Part shown: piece by piece, positions 23,201 to 33,087 of the stretch
Numbering within the stretch: the first letter of the stretch is position 1
How the letters are laid out: the number at the start of each line of letters is the position of its first letter
Assembly (NCBI GenBank): GCA_000611715.1
Contig: AZYM01000039.1
Coordinates: 1 to 64,000, forward strand
DNA length: 64,000 bases
Direction: 5' to 3'
Origin: Scolecobasidium constrictum UM 578
Lineage: Eukaryota; Ascomycota; Dothideomycetes; Venturiales; Sympoventuriaceae
Position numbers and translations under genes: made by a program
The notes under the pieces: generated by a model
Seen by the model: only the letters and a program-made list of their open reading frames with translations
Told to the model about the DNA's origin: nothing
Database searches by the model: none

Positions 23201-23640
23201 TCGTCGCCTGAATTCCTGCGCGATGTGGAAGGCGTGACGTTTCCTTGGTTGGAGTTGTCGCTTAACACTCGTCGCATCGGACTGCGCGCAGCATTATTGA
23301 GGCGAGGTGATGATCTGAACGGCGCGACACGACGCAGCGCAAATTTCGGTCGTTGTGTCGACCGCGGCTCTGCGAGCGGAGACCAAGTACCAATATGCTG
23401 ATTCTCCTTTGGAAATTTCGGGCTGACTGCGCGAACAACTTCGAGAGGTAAGAGAGGCGAGTTTGGTGATGCGGCGGGTGATCGGGTGTTGAGTTGTATG
23501 GAGGTAGGTTTGGATGGTGAGCGCGACAGTGAGCGCCTGAGTTTCTGTAGCGCGATCGCGTCGTAGTGGGGCGAATGCGTGGGTGACGGTACGTGAAGGG
23601 TACCACCAGCTTCACGGTGCGGCGAATAACTCCAGTCCAT
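20239..23640 (-). CDS. WEE1: Wee1-family cell-cycle protein kinase
   Basis: A single-exon protein of 1133 residues from the first ATG of the frame (23640, MDWSYSPHREAGG); the open frame extends 14 codons upstream but has no ATG. Residues 1 to about 770 are disordered and rich in SP/TP sites, as expected for a Cdk1-regulated Wee1 N-terminus. The kinase domain (about 775-1105) has the glycine loop GNGEFSQVF, the Lys in VWAVKKSKK, the catalytic loop HLDLKPANVLI, DFG in KIADFGLAS and the Wee1 signature EGDREYMAAEIL in place of a usual APE segment. There is an insert of about 50 residues rich in Ser and Asp late in the C-lobe. Wee1 phosphorylates Tyr15 of Cdk1 to delay mitotic entry. The next gene upstream on the same strand, NASP, is 2.2 kb away. 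Confidence 0.93.
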   Translation of the reverse strand: MDWSYSPHREAGGTLHVPSPTHSPHYDAIALQKLRRSLSRSPSKPTSIQLNTRSPAASPNSPLLPLEVVRAVSPKFPKENQHIGTWSPLAEPRSTQRPKFALRRVAPFRSSPRLNNAARSPMRRVLSDNSNQGNVTPSTSRRNSGDENDSSSSGERSPKQYAKTSALLPPRSQEPPPTFDFSQTNPSHFATMAEHFTPAKSSPLKRVDGRMSLDQPNFGTPAKRRSLHGSSDFDIFAQSSFTSVPSEPEQQQKKLPEPDLSTTPFGSPAIRRFPSTRKSAAQRQTPAPARNRFSLDFGSNNENATPMPTAQKSRQRMSLDSSFLLGAQQESPFVKPAMRASQPGVVFGQRSVLSRSTGIGQPHPLSNALTASSSGSSLTDSSPSQPSFAAPMAPRKYQHSFAKSLPLGVPRPTDSFSSQDTQSSFETPDLYKFAKPNPNAFMSTGVISKRNKNVDVSNEPVYQMPDTPSKRASFPPVSGSPFPASTFKKINRPKLDFGVPNSPFAGLSHTPAGLPRGEVMFPSISNRELSRKHSFVSSNGEDQNGSPSGPHDSQSSADELPPTPTKPAGQKEKQNSLRSSLFGRRTSLNPDTFVPPGAIDASGSKSGHSKYPTLSDCEEENEEDTPPNSQESDSTCSTVTPSHISTKKNNTMHKGGAGRKKRKFDSPLLQRYKLPISNDLTLASTAPEKIEQDESFYPHTPLDSFTPPDPSRLSISAGQSKWANTSFGSSTMSNGSFPPATPTAQRDYQFPFNNAGVPLNIQGITKNDVDTSLASRFTDVILYGNGEFSQVFRVEGQIDDSMAPSQSSSRGGVWAVKKSKKPFTGKKDRDRQYREVQILKALKGNDHIVNFVDDWEAKGHLYIQTDFCEDGNLRDFSIRHGAKGRLDDFRIWKILLELSLGVKHIHDNGFIHLDLKPANVLIDFEGVLKIADFGLASTWPPPAGHDGEGDREYMAAEILQGRFDKPADIYALGIIILEIAANMELPSYGEAWQRLRHGNLANIPSLTFSSASTLPRTEEGDPISPSKVFGSDDSHPPSDDSSYSVIPSRRPHDLVEPPNFMVDSEDERSLESVVVLMMQENPDYRPTINEVYNFPGVQWVERRRRAGATVYEGPFGPSEEVLGADMDVDMTDV

Positions 23641-25877
23641 GAGGGAGATCTGCGACGGTGACTGCTGCGATCGCAAAGTCACGACGGCGACAAAGGTTTG
23701 TGAAGGTGACTGACTGCACGCTCGCTAAACACACGGACAATCGATAATGACAAGGGATTATGTTCCGTGCGTGTTGAGACTGGAATGTCGATGTGCTGCG
23801 GGATTGTCTCGGAGTCGGCGGAGAGACTGGCAGAGGCGGTGGCGGCGAGTGTGAGATGAGGGAACTTCACACCTCCAGATGCACAACGAGAGAAGCGCGC
23901 GTTGTGGCCATTCGACGTCGCAACAAGCCAGCCAGCTGCAGCGACGACTCTCCTGCTGTCTCGTGTCTCTTGCGGTCGGCCAAAATCGAGACGTGGTTCG
24001 ACGCTCCTCTGACGTGTACTCGAACCAGGAATGCGCCGGGAGCTGAGCGTAAACAATGACTGTGTCACGCGTCGTGCCGCCCAAACACAAGCAAAGCCAC
24101 GAGTTGCTTTGTCTGGTCGCAACAAAGAAGGTGTTCGGAACGCGAAGGGGCGGAAGGCTCGTCCTGGAAGCTGTGGAATGATGATGCAGAGAGGAGAGGG
24201 AAATTGCGATGCCTGGACTGGGAAAAAGGGAATCTTTTGGCAGTCGCAGTGTGCCAATGCGGCGCGACGCGATGCGCTAGTTCGGAAAGCCGGACCCTGG
24301 TTTGCTTGGCAGTCGCGTGTCGGCCGTGCAGGCACCTGACTTTTTTTCGACTCCCCGAACAGCCTGAACGGTGTCTCTCATGCAGTAGCGGATGCGTTAA
24401 AATTGGAAGCTGCAGCATCGACTTGCCGTTGGAGGTGATGAGAGGAGCAGAGACAATTTTGGATGCAGAGTCATTATGTTCTCGTGGTGCTGAGGCTTTG
24501 CCACAATCTTCTTGGGACAAGAGCGATCTGTTTACCTCTGTTGTTTACATTCACGTCCATCGTGGCTTCCGCCTTCCCCTTCCCCTTGATGTCATGAGAG
24601 GGTGGCGAACTGATCGCCAAAGTGTGTGTGCTGTCATCAAGGGTACGATCCGGAGCGGAGTGAGGCCACGCACATCGCTCGCGGCTCGCGAGATCTTGCA
24701 CTTTCCCATGGTCCCCTTTTCCCCATCAACTGCTACGGGATGATCGCTGCACACATGCGGCGTAGGGCGGACGCGGAGGGAACCTCACGTTGCACCTGCC
24801 TCATCGACAACCTGATCTGCCGGGTCCCTCCTTCCATCTCATACCATCTCACCTCGTCAATCACGGGCATTTCTCGTTGACACTTTCTTCTTCCATCGAG
24901 TCCCATCCACGGCATTGTTTACATCGTGAATTCACGCGTGAATCGCGCACACACTCGATCGGCTGGGCTCCCGCACCCAATCTCCGGTGACGATATCTCA
25001 GCCCTTCATCACGCACGCTGTATTCAGTCGATGTATCTCTCTTCAATATTTCGTGCATAGTCAATGATTGCGTGCATACATTCGGGGCGCCTCCGGTCTC
25101 ACGACTCGCACAAGCAAGATGATGACAGCCCTGAGACACGACTTCGCATCCCCGCCCATAACAAAGTGCTGTTATGATTGATTCGCACTGACCATATATT
25201 GGGCATGTACAGCTCCCGAGGTCATAAGCGTGGACATGTCACTTTTCAACCTGTGGCACCTTCGGATCATCAGCACGAAGCCCAGACGTACAACCTCAGG
25301 GCATCACATCACATCATAACGTGGGCCGAAGGCAGATCTAAACAAAACAACTTCAAGGTGAGGACCCTTGATCCTGACAGATGGCGAACGTTGCTATCAA
25401 TTACCGAAGCTGATATCGATAATGAGGACGGAGTATAGCCGCTGTCCGTGCCTCCTTCATAATCGGCGGCCATACTCCGCCGTCCGTGCCTCCGCCCGTG
25501 CTTGGAAGGGTCTTCTCTGTAACTCTGATGGCGATGGTGAACACTACATGCCTCACTCGCTTACAAGACAGCCTTGATTGAGATGCAGGCAGATGCAGGG
25601 CGCTTCGGGCACGAAGCTGCTAAGTGACATTAATTCAGGCTCTCTTTTGCCTTTGTGATACAGATGATGTTCGGCCTTGTTACAGCAAACTGTCCACCAT
25701 TCAGGGACCTGCCTCAGCCGGTCACGGAGTATGAATGATAACTGACCGGTTCCTTCTCAAGCCAGCAAGTGCTTTCGGTTTTGGAGCAGCTCGATGCGGG
25801 CCTTCAGTCATACCTTTCCAAGAGTGGAACTCGATGGTCTCTCAGATGTCGGATACAGGCATAAAATACCCGATGTC
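23641..25877. other. Long Wee1 upstream region
   Basis: 2.2 kb between the Wee1 start and the end of the NASP gene. Open frames on the minus strand at 23679-24335 and 24065-24520 start from non-ATG codons or lack family content and are likely leader or promoter sequence. An inverted and direct repeat cluster lies at 25426-25493. Confidence 0.45.
25426..25493. repeat. Imperfect inverted repeat with embedded direct repeat
   Basis: The left arm 25426-25440 (GGACGGAGTATAGCC) is nearly the reverse complement of the right arm 25468-25485, which carries a GCC insertion and one base difference. In addition GTCCGTGCCTCC occurs twice in direct orientation at 25444-25455 and 25482-25493. It lies upstream of Wee1 and downstream of NASP. 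It could be a degraded element end, a footprint or a protein-binding site. Confidence 0.6.
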
Positions 25878-27332
25878 TCAAGCGGCATCACCCAGCTCCT
25901 CCGTCTTCGCCCTCTTGCCATCCCCTCCATTGACTTCCAGCTCATCCGCCTTTCTCTTGCCATTGGTCGCGCTCGCACCACCATCCGCCGCAGGTGCAGC
26001 AGCGGCCTTGGGCTTCTTCTTCTTAATCAGCCCACTCAGATCATTGGCGTTCTTCGTTGCTTCCTCGATGCGTTTCCTCGATTGCTCAGGTGTCTCGCCA
26101 AGAACCTGCGCGATGATGCCGGACATGGGATCATCTGCTGTCGCGGCGGTGGGCGCGGACATTGTCACGGCTGGGGCGTGGAGTTCTGTAAGCTGTTCGG
26201 GGAAGCTGTTAGTCTCTCATCCATAGAAGACGAATGCAGTGCAACATACCCTATCCTCCATCTCCTTGAGAATCTCCTTAACATCCTCCACATCCCTCTT
26301 CTTCCCCTCCTTCTCCTTCCCCTCCAGCTTCTCCAACTTCCCCTCCTCCTCCTCAATCCTCAACTTAATACTCTCCACCGCAATCTCCGTCTCCTTCCTC
26401 GCTCTCTCCCTCAACTCCTCATTCACCTCCACTTTCTCCGCCGTCCCCTTCTGTCCACCACCAGCCTCCTCCTTCGCCTGCGCCGCCCGTACCGCAGACA
26501 TACTCTCAAACTCCAGCGCCAGGCTGAGCTTGTAATGCGCCTCAGCGACGATACTCGAGCCGCGCGGGTGCAGCTCGTCCTTTAGCGCTGCCGCAGCCGC
26601 GAAATCGTCAATCGCCTCGTCGAAGCGCTCGTTCTCGAGCGAGATCTCGGCTTGCAGGTCGTGCGTGTCCGCCAGGCGGTCTTTGAGCTGGCACATGTGC
26701 TGTGTCATTTCCGTCCCTTTCCCCTTGCCTTTTGCTGTGGGATCGTCATCGTTCGCGGCCACTTGGCGTTCGAGGAGCACGCGCGCCACGTCGAGGATCT
26801 CGTAGGCGGTCGCGAAGTCGTCTTCTTCCTCGAGGGCTTCTTGGACGTCGCCTTCTGCGTCGCCAGAGCCGTCTGAACCCTCGTCGTCGCTCCATTCTGC
26901 GTCTACGAGCTGGAAGAAGGGTTGGCCTCCGTCTTTGGCATCTTCCTTCTTAGGCCCGCCATTCTTCTCCTCAACCACCGCCTCCACAACATCCTCCGCC
27001 AACTTCTGCCCGGGACTCTCCACAGCAGGTGCAGCAGCAGCTTTCTTCGTGTTCGTCGCAGGCTTCTTCTCCGCCGCAACCTGACCGCCCAACACGTCGC
27101 TCTTGGAGACGGCGACTTTGAATAGGCAACGTCCGTAGAGGTAGAGCAGTTCGGCGTTCTCGGGGGCCATCTCGTCGCCGAGGAGGGCGGTCTGCATTTC
27201 TGTCGCGCGCGAGTAGAGCTCTGCGGCTTCCGGGTAGTGTTTGAGGCTGTATTGGAGGTTGGCGGCGTTGGTGAGCTCGGTGAGCTTGGATTGGGTGGGG
27301 GGTTCTTCTTCTTCGGCCATTGTGGACGCCAT
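25878..27332 (-). CDS. NASP/Sim3/Hif1-family histone chaperone (SHNi-TPR)
   Basis: Two exons, 27332-26250 and 26192-25878, with a 57 bp intron (GTATGT...CTAAC...CAG), give 465 residues. The first TPR-like repeat is at about 15-55 (YSLKHYPEAAELYSRATEM). An acidic region interrupts the next repeat (about 140-190, EWSDDEGSDGSGDAEGD). The SHNi-TPR part (about 210-285) contains ISLENERFDEAIDDFAAA and HYKLSLALEFE. A charged coiled coil follows, then a C-terminal tail with basic nuclear-localisation-like clusters (IKKKKPK; KRKADE...KRAK). The family binds histone H3-H4 (CENP-A in fission yeast Sim3) and feeds chromatin assembly. It is divergently paired with the DNA polymerase epsilon B-subunit gene, with 199 bp between the start codons. 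Confidence 0.88.
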
Positions 27333-27531
27333 AGTATTTGATTGATCTATAGACTGATTGAGTGAGAATAGGTGAAGGTGAGAGGTGGGTGAAGCTTGCG
27401 GCAGGTGCTGGTTGGGATGGAAGTGGTGTAGAGTGGACCCTTGATTCGCGCTTTCACGCGACGCGCTCGTTTACTCCACCTACCTCACATGTGCACCTCT
27501 CTGCTTGAAGTGTAGAGAACATCTCTTCACC
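27333..27531. promoter_or_regulatory. Bidirectional S-phase-type promoter (NASP / DPB2)
   Basis: 199 bp separate the two start codons. At 27444-27468 there is a cluster of overlapping CGCG cores (TTCGCGC and CACGCGACGCG), resembling the MCB/E2F-like sites (ACGCG, TTCGCGC) bound by MBF-type G1/S regulators. Both flanking genes act in S phase, which fits. Binding is inferred, not shown. Confidence 0.55.
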
Positions 27532-29916
27532 ATGGCGAATCCTATAGCGACGACTCGAGTCGCTCAATCGAACCCGATTCCGTCCTCATCACCCGCCTTT
27601 GGAACACCAGCACACCCAATCCTACCCAGAAGAACACACCCGATCCCCCCACCGCAATTCAAACCCTCGACTATATTGCCCGTCCTCCTCCCACCAGCAA
27701 CACTCCGCCCGCTCGCCTTCCGCACCTTCACCAAGAAACACAATCTCACGCTCACGTCATCAGCACTTGCCGCCCTCGCCACGTTCATCGGCAAGCACTG
27801 CGGCTCGGGATGGCGCGAGGATGGACTCGCCGAGGGTGTGCTCGAGGAGGCAGCCAAGATGTGGAAGAAGGAGAGTACGCTCGTTATCGTGGATGGGGAG
27901 AGCAGCGTGCTGAAGAACATACTGAAGAGCTTGGAGAGCTGTATGCTGGGTGGGAAGGTGCAGACGGGGAAGACGGGCTTGAGTCGCCAGGGCAGTTTTG
28001 CGTTTGGGGATGCTGCTGTGACTGCTGCTGGGGGAGATGCGGAGGCGGCGAGGAGACCTGGGTTGCAGCAGCAGGAGAGCTTTGGGATGAGCGGGCTGGA
28101 GGTGAGGGACGAGGACGAAGAGGAGAATAAACTCAAGGATCCAAGGGAGTGGATTAAAGTCGTGAGTGCCTTTGAGCAGCCACGGCTGATCTACAACGTC
28201 TCCAAGAAGAACTTCGACAGGTACTTCACACCCACTATCCCACATAGACTCATGAACGCCAACACGCTAACCTTAACGTACAGAATCACGACAAAACCCT
28301 CCCTCCTTCCCCCACCAACCCACAAAACAGAATACTTCCGCCAGCGCTACCACATAACCCACCAACGCATCCTCCGCAACGCCTCCTTCCAATCCTCCCC
28401 CTCCTTCGCGAGCTCCAATTCCTCCACGAACAGAATAACGCCCATAGCCAACCTCCTCGGCCGCAGCGGCAGCTCGCACCTCCTCCTGGGTCTCCTCACT
28501 ATCTCCGCCACCGGCACCCTCGCCCTCTCAGACCTCACCGGCACTATCGCGCTCGACGTGCAGCACGCGTGGCCCGTGGGCGACGACGACGAGGCCGCCT
28601 GGTTCTGCCCGGGCATGATCGTGCTGGTCGACGGCGTGTACTCCGAGGATTACAGCACGACTGCTGAGTCTGCGCTCGGCAACAGCGGTGGTATTGGTGG
28701 GACTATTGGAGGGAAATTCATCGCGTCCGTTCTTGCGCACCCGCCGTGCGAGAGGAGGGCTGCGGCGCTGGGGATCCAGGAGTCCGCGCCGGGATCGTTG
28801 AGTAGTAAACTCGCGACCAGCGGTCCTGCATTTGGCTGGACGGACTTCCTAGGCGTGGGTTCTGAACGCGCCACGGGTACCCGCATGCGCAGAATCGAAT
28901 CCGCGATCATAGGACCCGGCGCCCCTCACGCGGGGAATGCCAAAATCGCGATAGCATCAGAGATCAACCTCGACAACCCGTCCAGCCTGACCGCAATCCG
29001 CACACTCCTCTCCAGCTACGCATCCCTCGAGATCAGCGAGTATCCCATGGCCCTAGTGCTAATCGGCAACTTCGTCTCACGCGCCGCGATGGCCGGCGCC
29101 GAGGGCGCGGGCAGCATAGAGTATAAAGAATACTTCAACGCGCTCGCCTCCGTCTTCTCCGATTTCCCGCAGCTCGTCGCGCGTTTAACAATCATATTCG
29201 TACCGGGGGATAAAGATGCATGGCCGTCTTCTTTCTCGGCGGGGGCTGCAACGCCGGTACCGCAGAAGGGCGTCCCGGAGCTGTTTACGAGTCGCATGAA
29301 GAGGGTTATTGGCGAGGCGAATAGGGAGGTTGGCGGTGCGGCGAGGGGGAGGAAGGAGGGGGAGGTTGTTTGGGCGAGTAATCCGGCTAGGGTTAGCTGG
29401 TTTGGGTGTGTAGGCGAGATGGCTGTGATGCGGGATGATGCGACGGGACGGTTACGGCGTACGGCTCTCCGTTTCAAGAAGCAGAGTACCGATGAAGGGG
29501 AGGATGAGGAGATGACGATGTCCGGCGCGGCAGACGGAGGGGATATCCCCTCTACAGTTTCCGAAGCACCCATGGACCTCGATGCCCCCAACCCAGCTAC
29601 AAGAGACGAAGTAGACCCAGACACGCTCACCGCCCGCCGCCTCACCAAAACCCTACTCGACCAAGGCCACCTCTCGCCCTACCCACTCAACAACAGACCT
29701 ATACATTGGGACTTCGGCTCAGCACTGCAGTTGTACCCGCTACCAACGGCGCTGGTGATCGCCGACCCGGAAGCACCAAGCTTTGCGCTAAATTATATGG
29801 GGTGTTGCGTCATGAATCCGGGGTGTGTTGTTGATGGGCGCAGGGGTGAAAGGGCGCGGTGGGTGGAATTTGATGTTGTGAGTAAACGGGGTGTTGTGAG
29901 GGTGGAAGGAGGATGA
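27532..29916 (+). CDS. DPB2: DNA polymerase epsilon subunit B
   Basis: Two exons, 27532-28220 and 28284-29916, give 773 residues from the ATG in TTCACCATGGCG. The 63 bp intron (GTACTT...CTAAC...ACAG) is a multiple of three with no stop, so the frame stays open through it. Removal is favoured because splicing joins KNFDR to ITTKPSLLPPPTHKTEYFRQ, the continuous family sequence. The N-terminal domain (about 50-120) has the small helical fold region RPLAFRTFTKKHNLTLTSSA. The C-terminal half is the inactive calcineurin-like phosphoesterase/OB region shared by B-family subunits (about 330-760), including ALVLIGNFVSR and LTIIFVPGDKDAWP. The subunit is essential for polymerase epsilon and links it to GINS and CMG during origin firing. 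A low-complexity insert lies at about 560-680. Confidence 0.9.
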   Translation: MANPIATTRVAQSNPIPSSSPAFGTPAHPILPRRTHPIPPPQFKPSTILPVLLPPATLRPLAFRTFTKKHNLTLTSSALAALATFIGKHCGSGWREDGLAEGVLEEAAKMWKKESTLVIVDGESSVLKNILKSLESCMLGGKVQTGKTGLSRQGSFAFGDAAVTAAGGDAEAARRPGLQQQESFGMSGLEVRDEDEEENKLKDPREWIKVVSAFEQPRLIYNVSKKNFDRYFTPTIPHRLMNANTLTLTYRITTKPSLLPPPTHKTEYFRQRYHITHQRILRNASFQSSPSFASSNSSTNRITPIANLLGRSGSSHLLLGLLTISATGTLALSDLTGTIALDVQHAWPVGDDDEAAWFCPGMIVLVDGVYSEDYSTTAESALGNSGGIGGTIGGKFIASVLAHPPCERRAAALGIQESAPGSLSSKLATSGPAFGWTDFLGVGSERATGTRMRRIESAIIGPGAPHAGNAKIAIASEINLDNPSSLTAIRTLLSSYASLEISEYPMALVLIGNFVSRAAMAGAEGAGSIEYKEYFNALASVFSDFPQLVARLTIIFVPGDKDAWPSSFSAGAATPVPQKGVPELFTSRMKRVIGEANREVGGAARGRKEGEVVWASNPARVSWFGCVGEMAVMRDDATGRLRRTALRFKKQSTDEGEDEEMTMSGAADGGDIPSTVSEAPMDLDAPNPATRDEVDPDTLTARRLTKTLLDQGHLSPYPLNNRPIHWDFGSALQLYPLPTALVIADPEAPSFALNYMGCCVMNPGCVVDGRRGERARWVEFDVVSKRGVVRVEGG

Positions 29917-30020
29917 TAAGGCCTACAATACTCCGATCATAGACGAGGCCAATGACCAAAATTCACGCTGTCCACATCACAAAACTATCCCCAGCTCTCT
30001 CTTCCTCCAGTAAGCCACAA

Positions 30021-30527
30021 CTATAGCTTCGCCTTCATAACCTTGCCACTCCCATCCTGCACCGCGATATCTCCATACGCGCCCTCGCTCCTGAATCTAT
30101 ACTCCACGTCCTCGAACCTGCTTGGGAACACGTACAGCCATCTACACACATCACCCTCTTCGCTCAGATCCTTGGTCACCCCGTGCTCCGCATCACCAGG
30201 GATGTATATCGTCATTCCCTTCTCGACATTGAACTGCTTGCCTTCGATCTCGAGGACGCATGCGCCGGAGAGCATGTGGTAGAGCTCGGGCTGCACATGG
30301 CGATGCAGGGACAGCGTACCGGCACCGCCGGGCGGGATGGAGGCGATACCTGCTGCCAGCTGGGATGTTGAGAAGAGGGTTGCCCAGTTTGTGGTTCCGC
30401 GAGTCTTGGATTGGGAGGGTGAGAAACCTTCGGCGAAGGTTTGGGGGATGGGGATGAAGAATGGTTCTGAGCCATCTGCCACTTTGGACGGAGCGGTTGC
30501 TTGTTGTTTGGCGAGGGATATGCACAT
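30021..30527 (-). CDS. Small cupin-domain protein
   Basis: A single-exon protein of 168 residues, nearly all cupin fold. Motif 1 is HRHVQPELYHMLSG, with the metal-ligand pattern H75, H77 and E81. Motif 2 is IPGDAEHGV, with H115. All four ligands of the cupin metal site are present, so it could bind a divalent metal. Small single-domain cupins include isomerases, dioxygenases and binding proteins; nothing here chooses among these. It lies tail to tail with DPB2, about 105 bp away. Confidence 0.85.
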   Translation of the reverse strand: MCISLAKQQATAPSKVADGSEPFFIPIPQTFAEGFSPSQSKTRGTTNWATLFSTSQLAAGIASIPPGGAGTLSLHRHVQPELYHMLSGACVLEIEGKQFNVEKGMTIYIPGDAEHGVTKDLSEEGDVCRWLYVFPSRFEDVEYRFRSEGAYGDIAVQDGSGKVMKAKL

Positions 30528-32655
30528 CTTGCGTGTTTGGGGTCGTCCTTGGCGGTGTCCGTGTATGTACAGGCTTCTCCAACTCTACGGACGCTTGATT
30601 CCGTTCAGTCGTGCTGCAGAGTCTGATCAGGAAGAGGAGACGGTTTTTTGATTCTTCTAGATCGGTCAACGCAAGACTCCGTGTTGGCTCGGCGGTGATC
30701 AATGATCCAGAATAGAGAGCCAGTCCACGACGCTTCTCAGGTGATGCACCTCCCGTTCTTAGAGCCGTCCGTCAGATGGCCGATTTAGAGCTTTTCGATG
30801 AGGTCTGTCGCGTGATGAGTGAGATGGATTCTGCTCCTTCGTTTGAAACGTTAATCGACCGTGAAGGCTAAAGATGGATGACGAAAGTTGAGCAATTCAA
30901 CAGGCACAGGAGGCAGGCACGAGCTTACAACTGGAGGCAGGCACGACCTTACAATCAGTCACTCGCAGTTTTCCGCGCTGTTATGAGATGAGGAGTGTTT
31001 CTTTGGAAGTTCTATCGTATTCCCATGTATTCTTCAATCCATATCCATAGCAACAGCGACATTCAGCTGTCAGTGGCGGCTAGTGGGGATAGTGACGATA
31101 CTGCTGGACCATTTCTCGGTGAGGTTTAACCTAATCAGGGAATGGTTTCCTTTCTCGTCCACAGAGCTCTCGAAAATGCTCCATTCATCAGTCATGAGTT
31201 TCCACATGCTATCTTAATATTCTTTGGTTCATGGCAGAGGGCATAAGCAAGATGCATATAGGACCGTGATGAGATTTTGGTCTGGCGTGATGGCAATAGA
31301 AGAGCACGTAACGCTTGTAGCAGAACATCCTTTCGGCCGTCATTGTTTATCATTGCTCACATCTTGAAAATGTTTGCAACAGGTCAAGCCAGAACTCCAA
31401 AAGCTTTCGATACAGTTTTTGTCGTTGGAAGACCAAAGCGGAAGTACTCGTTGTGCTCTAGCGACGGCCATCGATGACTCTTAATCATGAGAAGAGTGTC
31501 CACGCAGTCAGGATGGCCGATAAAAGTCGCGTTAAGACATGTCAACGCGTTCGTGTGTTGTTGCGCCGCTGGTAGCCGGTCATTTCCTTCGTACATATGC
31601 AGACTCCATCCATGGCTTCGTCTGAAAATGTTGGCGCGTTCGTCTGCAGATGGTGACGGGGCATCGGATGCTGAGTAGACTCTCACTAGATCCACAAGCT
31701 GAAATGCGCAGCGAGCTGAAGGGATATACTGTCGGCAGACTGTGAAGACTTTGGACCTTCGAGGACGTTGAAGTCGTCGAAGACGCCTAGAAGGCTAGAA
31801 GCCTCGAACCACAGATGCTGGAGGCCCCAAATCGGGTGATCTATCGAAAGCCGTTCAGACTATCGACACCCTGGCGCACATCGGTATTCATCCCTGAATT
31901 AGGTCGCGCCATCGTCCTCGACAGCGTGATTCTTCAGTTCGCGATGAAACATTCTTCGAAAGACCATGAGACATCCAACGACGAACTGGCAAAGAACAAA
32001 TTTTCGAGGAAGCGGTCATCAATGTTTTCATTACCACCCGTCTTGCTGGGATTATTCCAAGTCATTCGAGTGCATTGACAAACATTCGCGTGGAGCGCAA
32101 AGCCAGCCTGCGGCCTCTGCCATCCCGCCTTTCAAACGCCTCCACACGCTTTTCCATGCAAAAGAGGCGTCTCACCAATTTCCTGCTTCCGACGCCGCGT
32201 CGCGGTTCGGAGATGTTCTCTGTAGCCACTGTGTTTGCAACGCGTAGAGAGATGAGGTTCATGCGGCGTAGTGGATGCCCCTGCTGCTGCTTATGATGCC
32301 ATTGAAATACACTGAAGGTCCCGCTCGCTGCTAATCTTACCTGAAGGTACTCTCTGTCTTTTCTCGTTGTCGCACTCTTGTCTTTGCTGTGACGAAGACG
32401 TCCAATCTTTATATACATCTCCTACTTTCTAGCCTCTGCAGCATTCGCTTGTTGCGCGGCTCACCTTTTCGAACTCTTCGTTGAGATTCGCACTAGACTT
32501 ATCAAGTTGTAATACCTCATTCGAACCATTGCCTCTTAGCTGGTAATCACCACTCGTTCGAATCATCTATACATACAAAGTAATCGCATACGTTCGGACT
32601 CACGTTCGGGCTCACGTTCGCAAAGCACGGCCATCCCTGGCTCAAGGCAGCAAAC
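30528..32655. other. Gene-poor region with scattered open fragments
   Basis: No complete gene. A minus-strand frame at 31384-31695 lacks an ATG at its opening and contains HPDCVDTLLMIKSHRW, faintly ankyrin-like. A plus-strand frame at 31815-32078 starts with ATG and gives 87 residues without a known motif. Both could be relics. A short tandem repeat lies at 30909-30956. Confidence 0.35.
30909..30956 (+). repeat. Two-copy 24 bp tandem repeat
   Basis: GGAGGCAGGCACGAGCTTAC at 30909 recurs 24 bp later at 30933 with one substitution (G to C). Both copies continue with ACAA, so the unit is 24 bp. A minimal minisatellite in non-coding DNA upstream of the cupin gene. Confidence 0.8.
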
Positions 32656-33087
32656 ATGGTACTCCAGCTCAGCAAGATCACCGAGTATGGCTCGAACTTC
32701 TTGACAAAGCTTCAGGCTCGTGAGTTGGCGATAACGTGCTATCATTGATAGTATGCATCTAACACGTGCCCAGACAAGGAACTCAATCGCATCGAAGATC
32801 GCTACGTCAAAAGGACAAATCGCAACGTTTGGAGAAGTGATGCAGAATATGTCGACGGCGAGTACGTCTACGGCAGCCGAGAGCAAGTTCCTCCACCAAG
32901 ATCTCGACCACATGCTAGACGATCCGCAATGCCATCACACCATTCGCCGAGCTCGACCTCCCCAAGCTCTTCAAGAGGACGACCTCCCACCGACTCATCC
33001 TCAGCCAGTGATGCTAGCAAAAAGTCTGGGGCGTCCACTACGTCTAAGCTAGCCAAGCGGTTTTCGACGAGTATGCCATGGCGATGA
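32656..33087 (+). CDS. Small two-exon orphan protein, function unknown
   Basis: Exons 32656-32719 and 32774-33087 with a 54 bp intron (GTGAGT...CTAAC...CCAG) give 125 residues. Without splicing the frame is broken, and the spliced reading is coherent: MVLQLSKITEYGSNFLTKLQ, then a charged helix-like segment (HKELNRIEDRYVKRTNRNVW), a short YVDGEYVYG segment and a Ser/Pro/Arg-rich basic tail ending KLAKRFSTSMPWR. No signal peptide or known domain. The canonical splice signals and the compositional switch support a real gene. Downstream DNA (33050-33349) reads in other frames with protein-like content, so the C-terminus may once have been longer or may be spliced further. Confidence 0.5.

Noticed and set aside
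23679..24335. 218-codon minus-strand frame upstream of Wee1
   Set aside because: The frame opens with GTG, not ATG, and reads Arg/Ser-rich without any family feature; probably promoter or leader.
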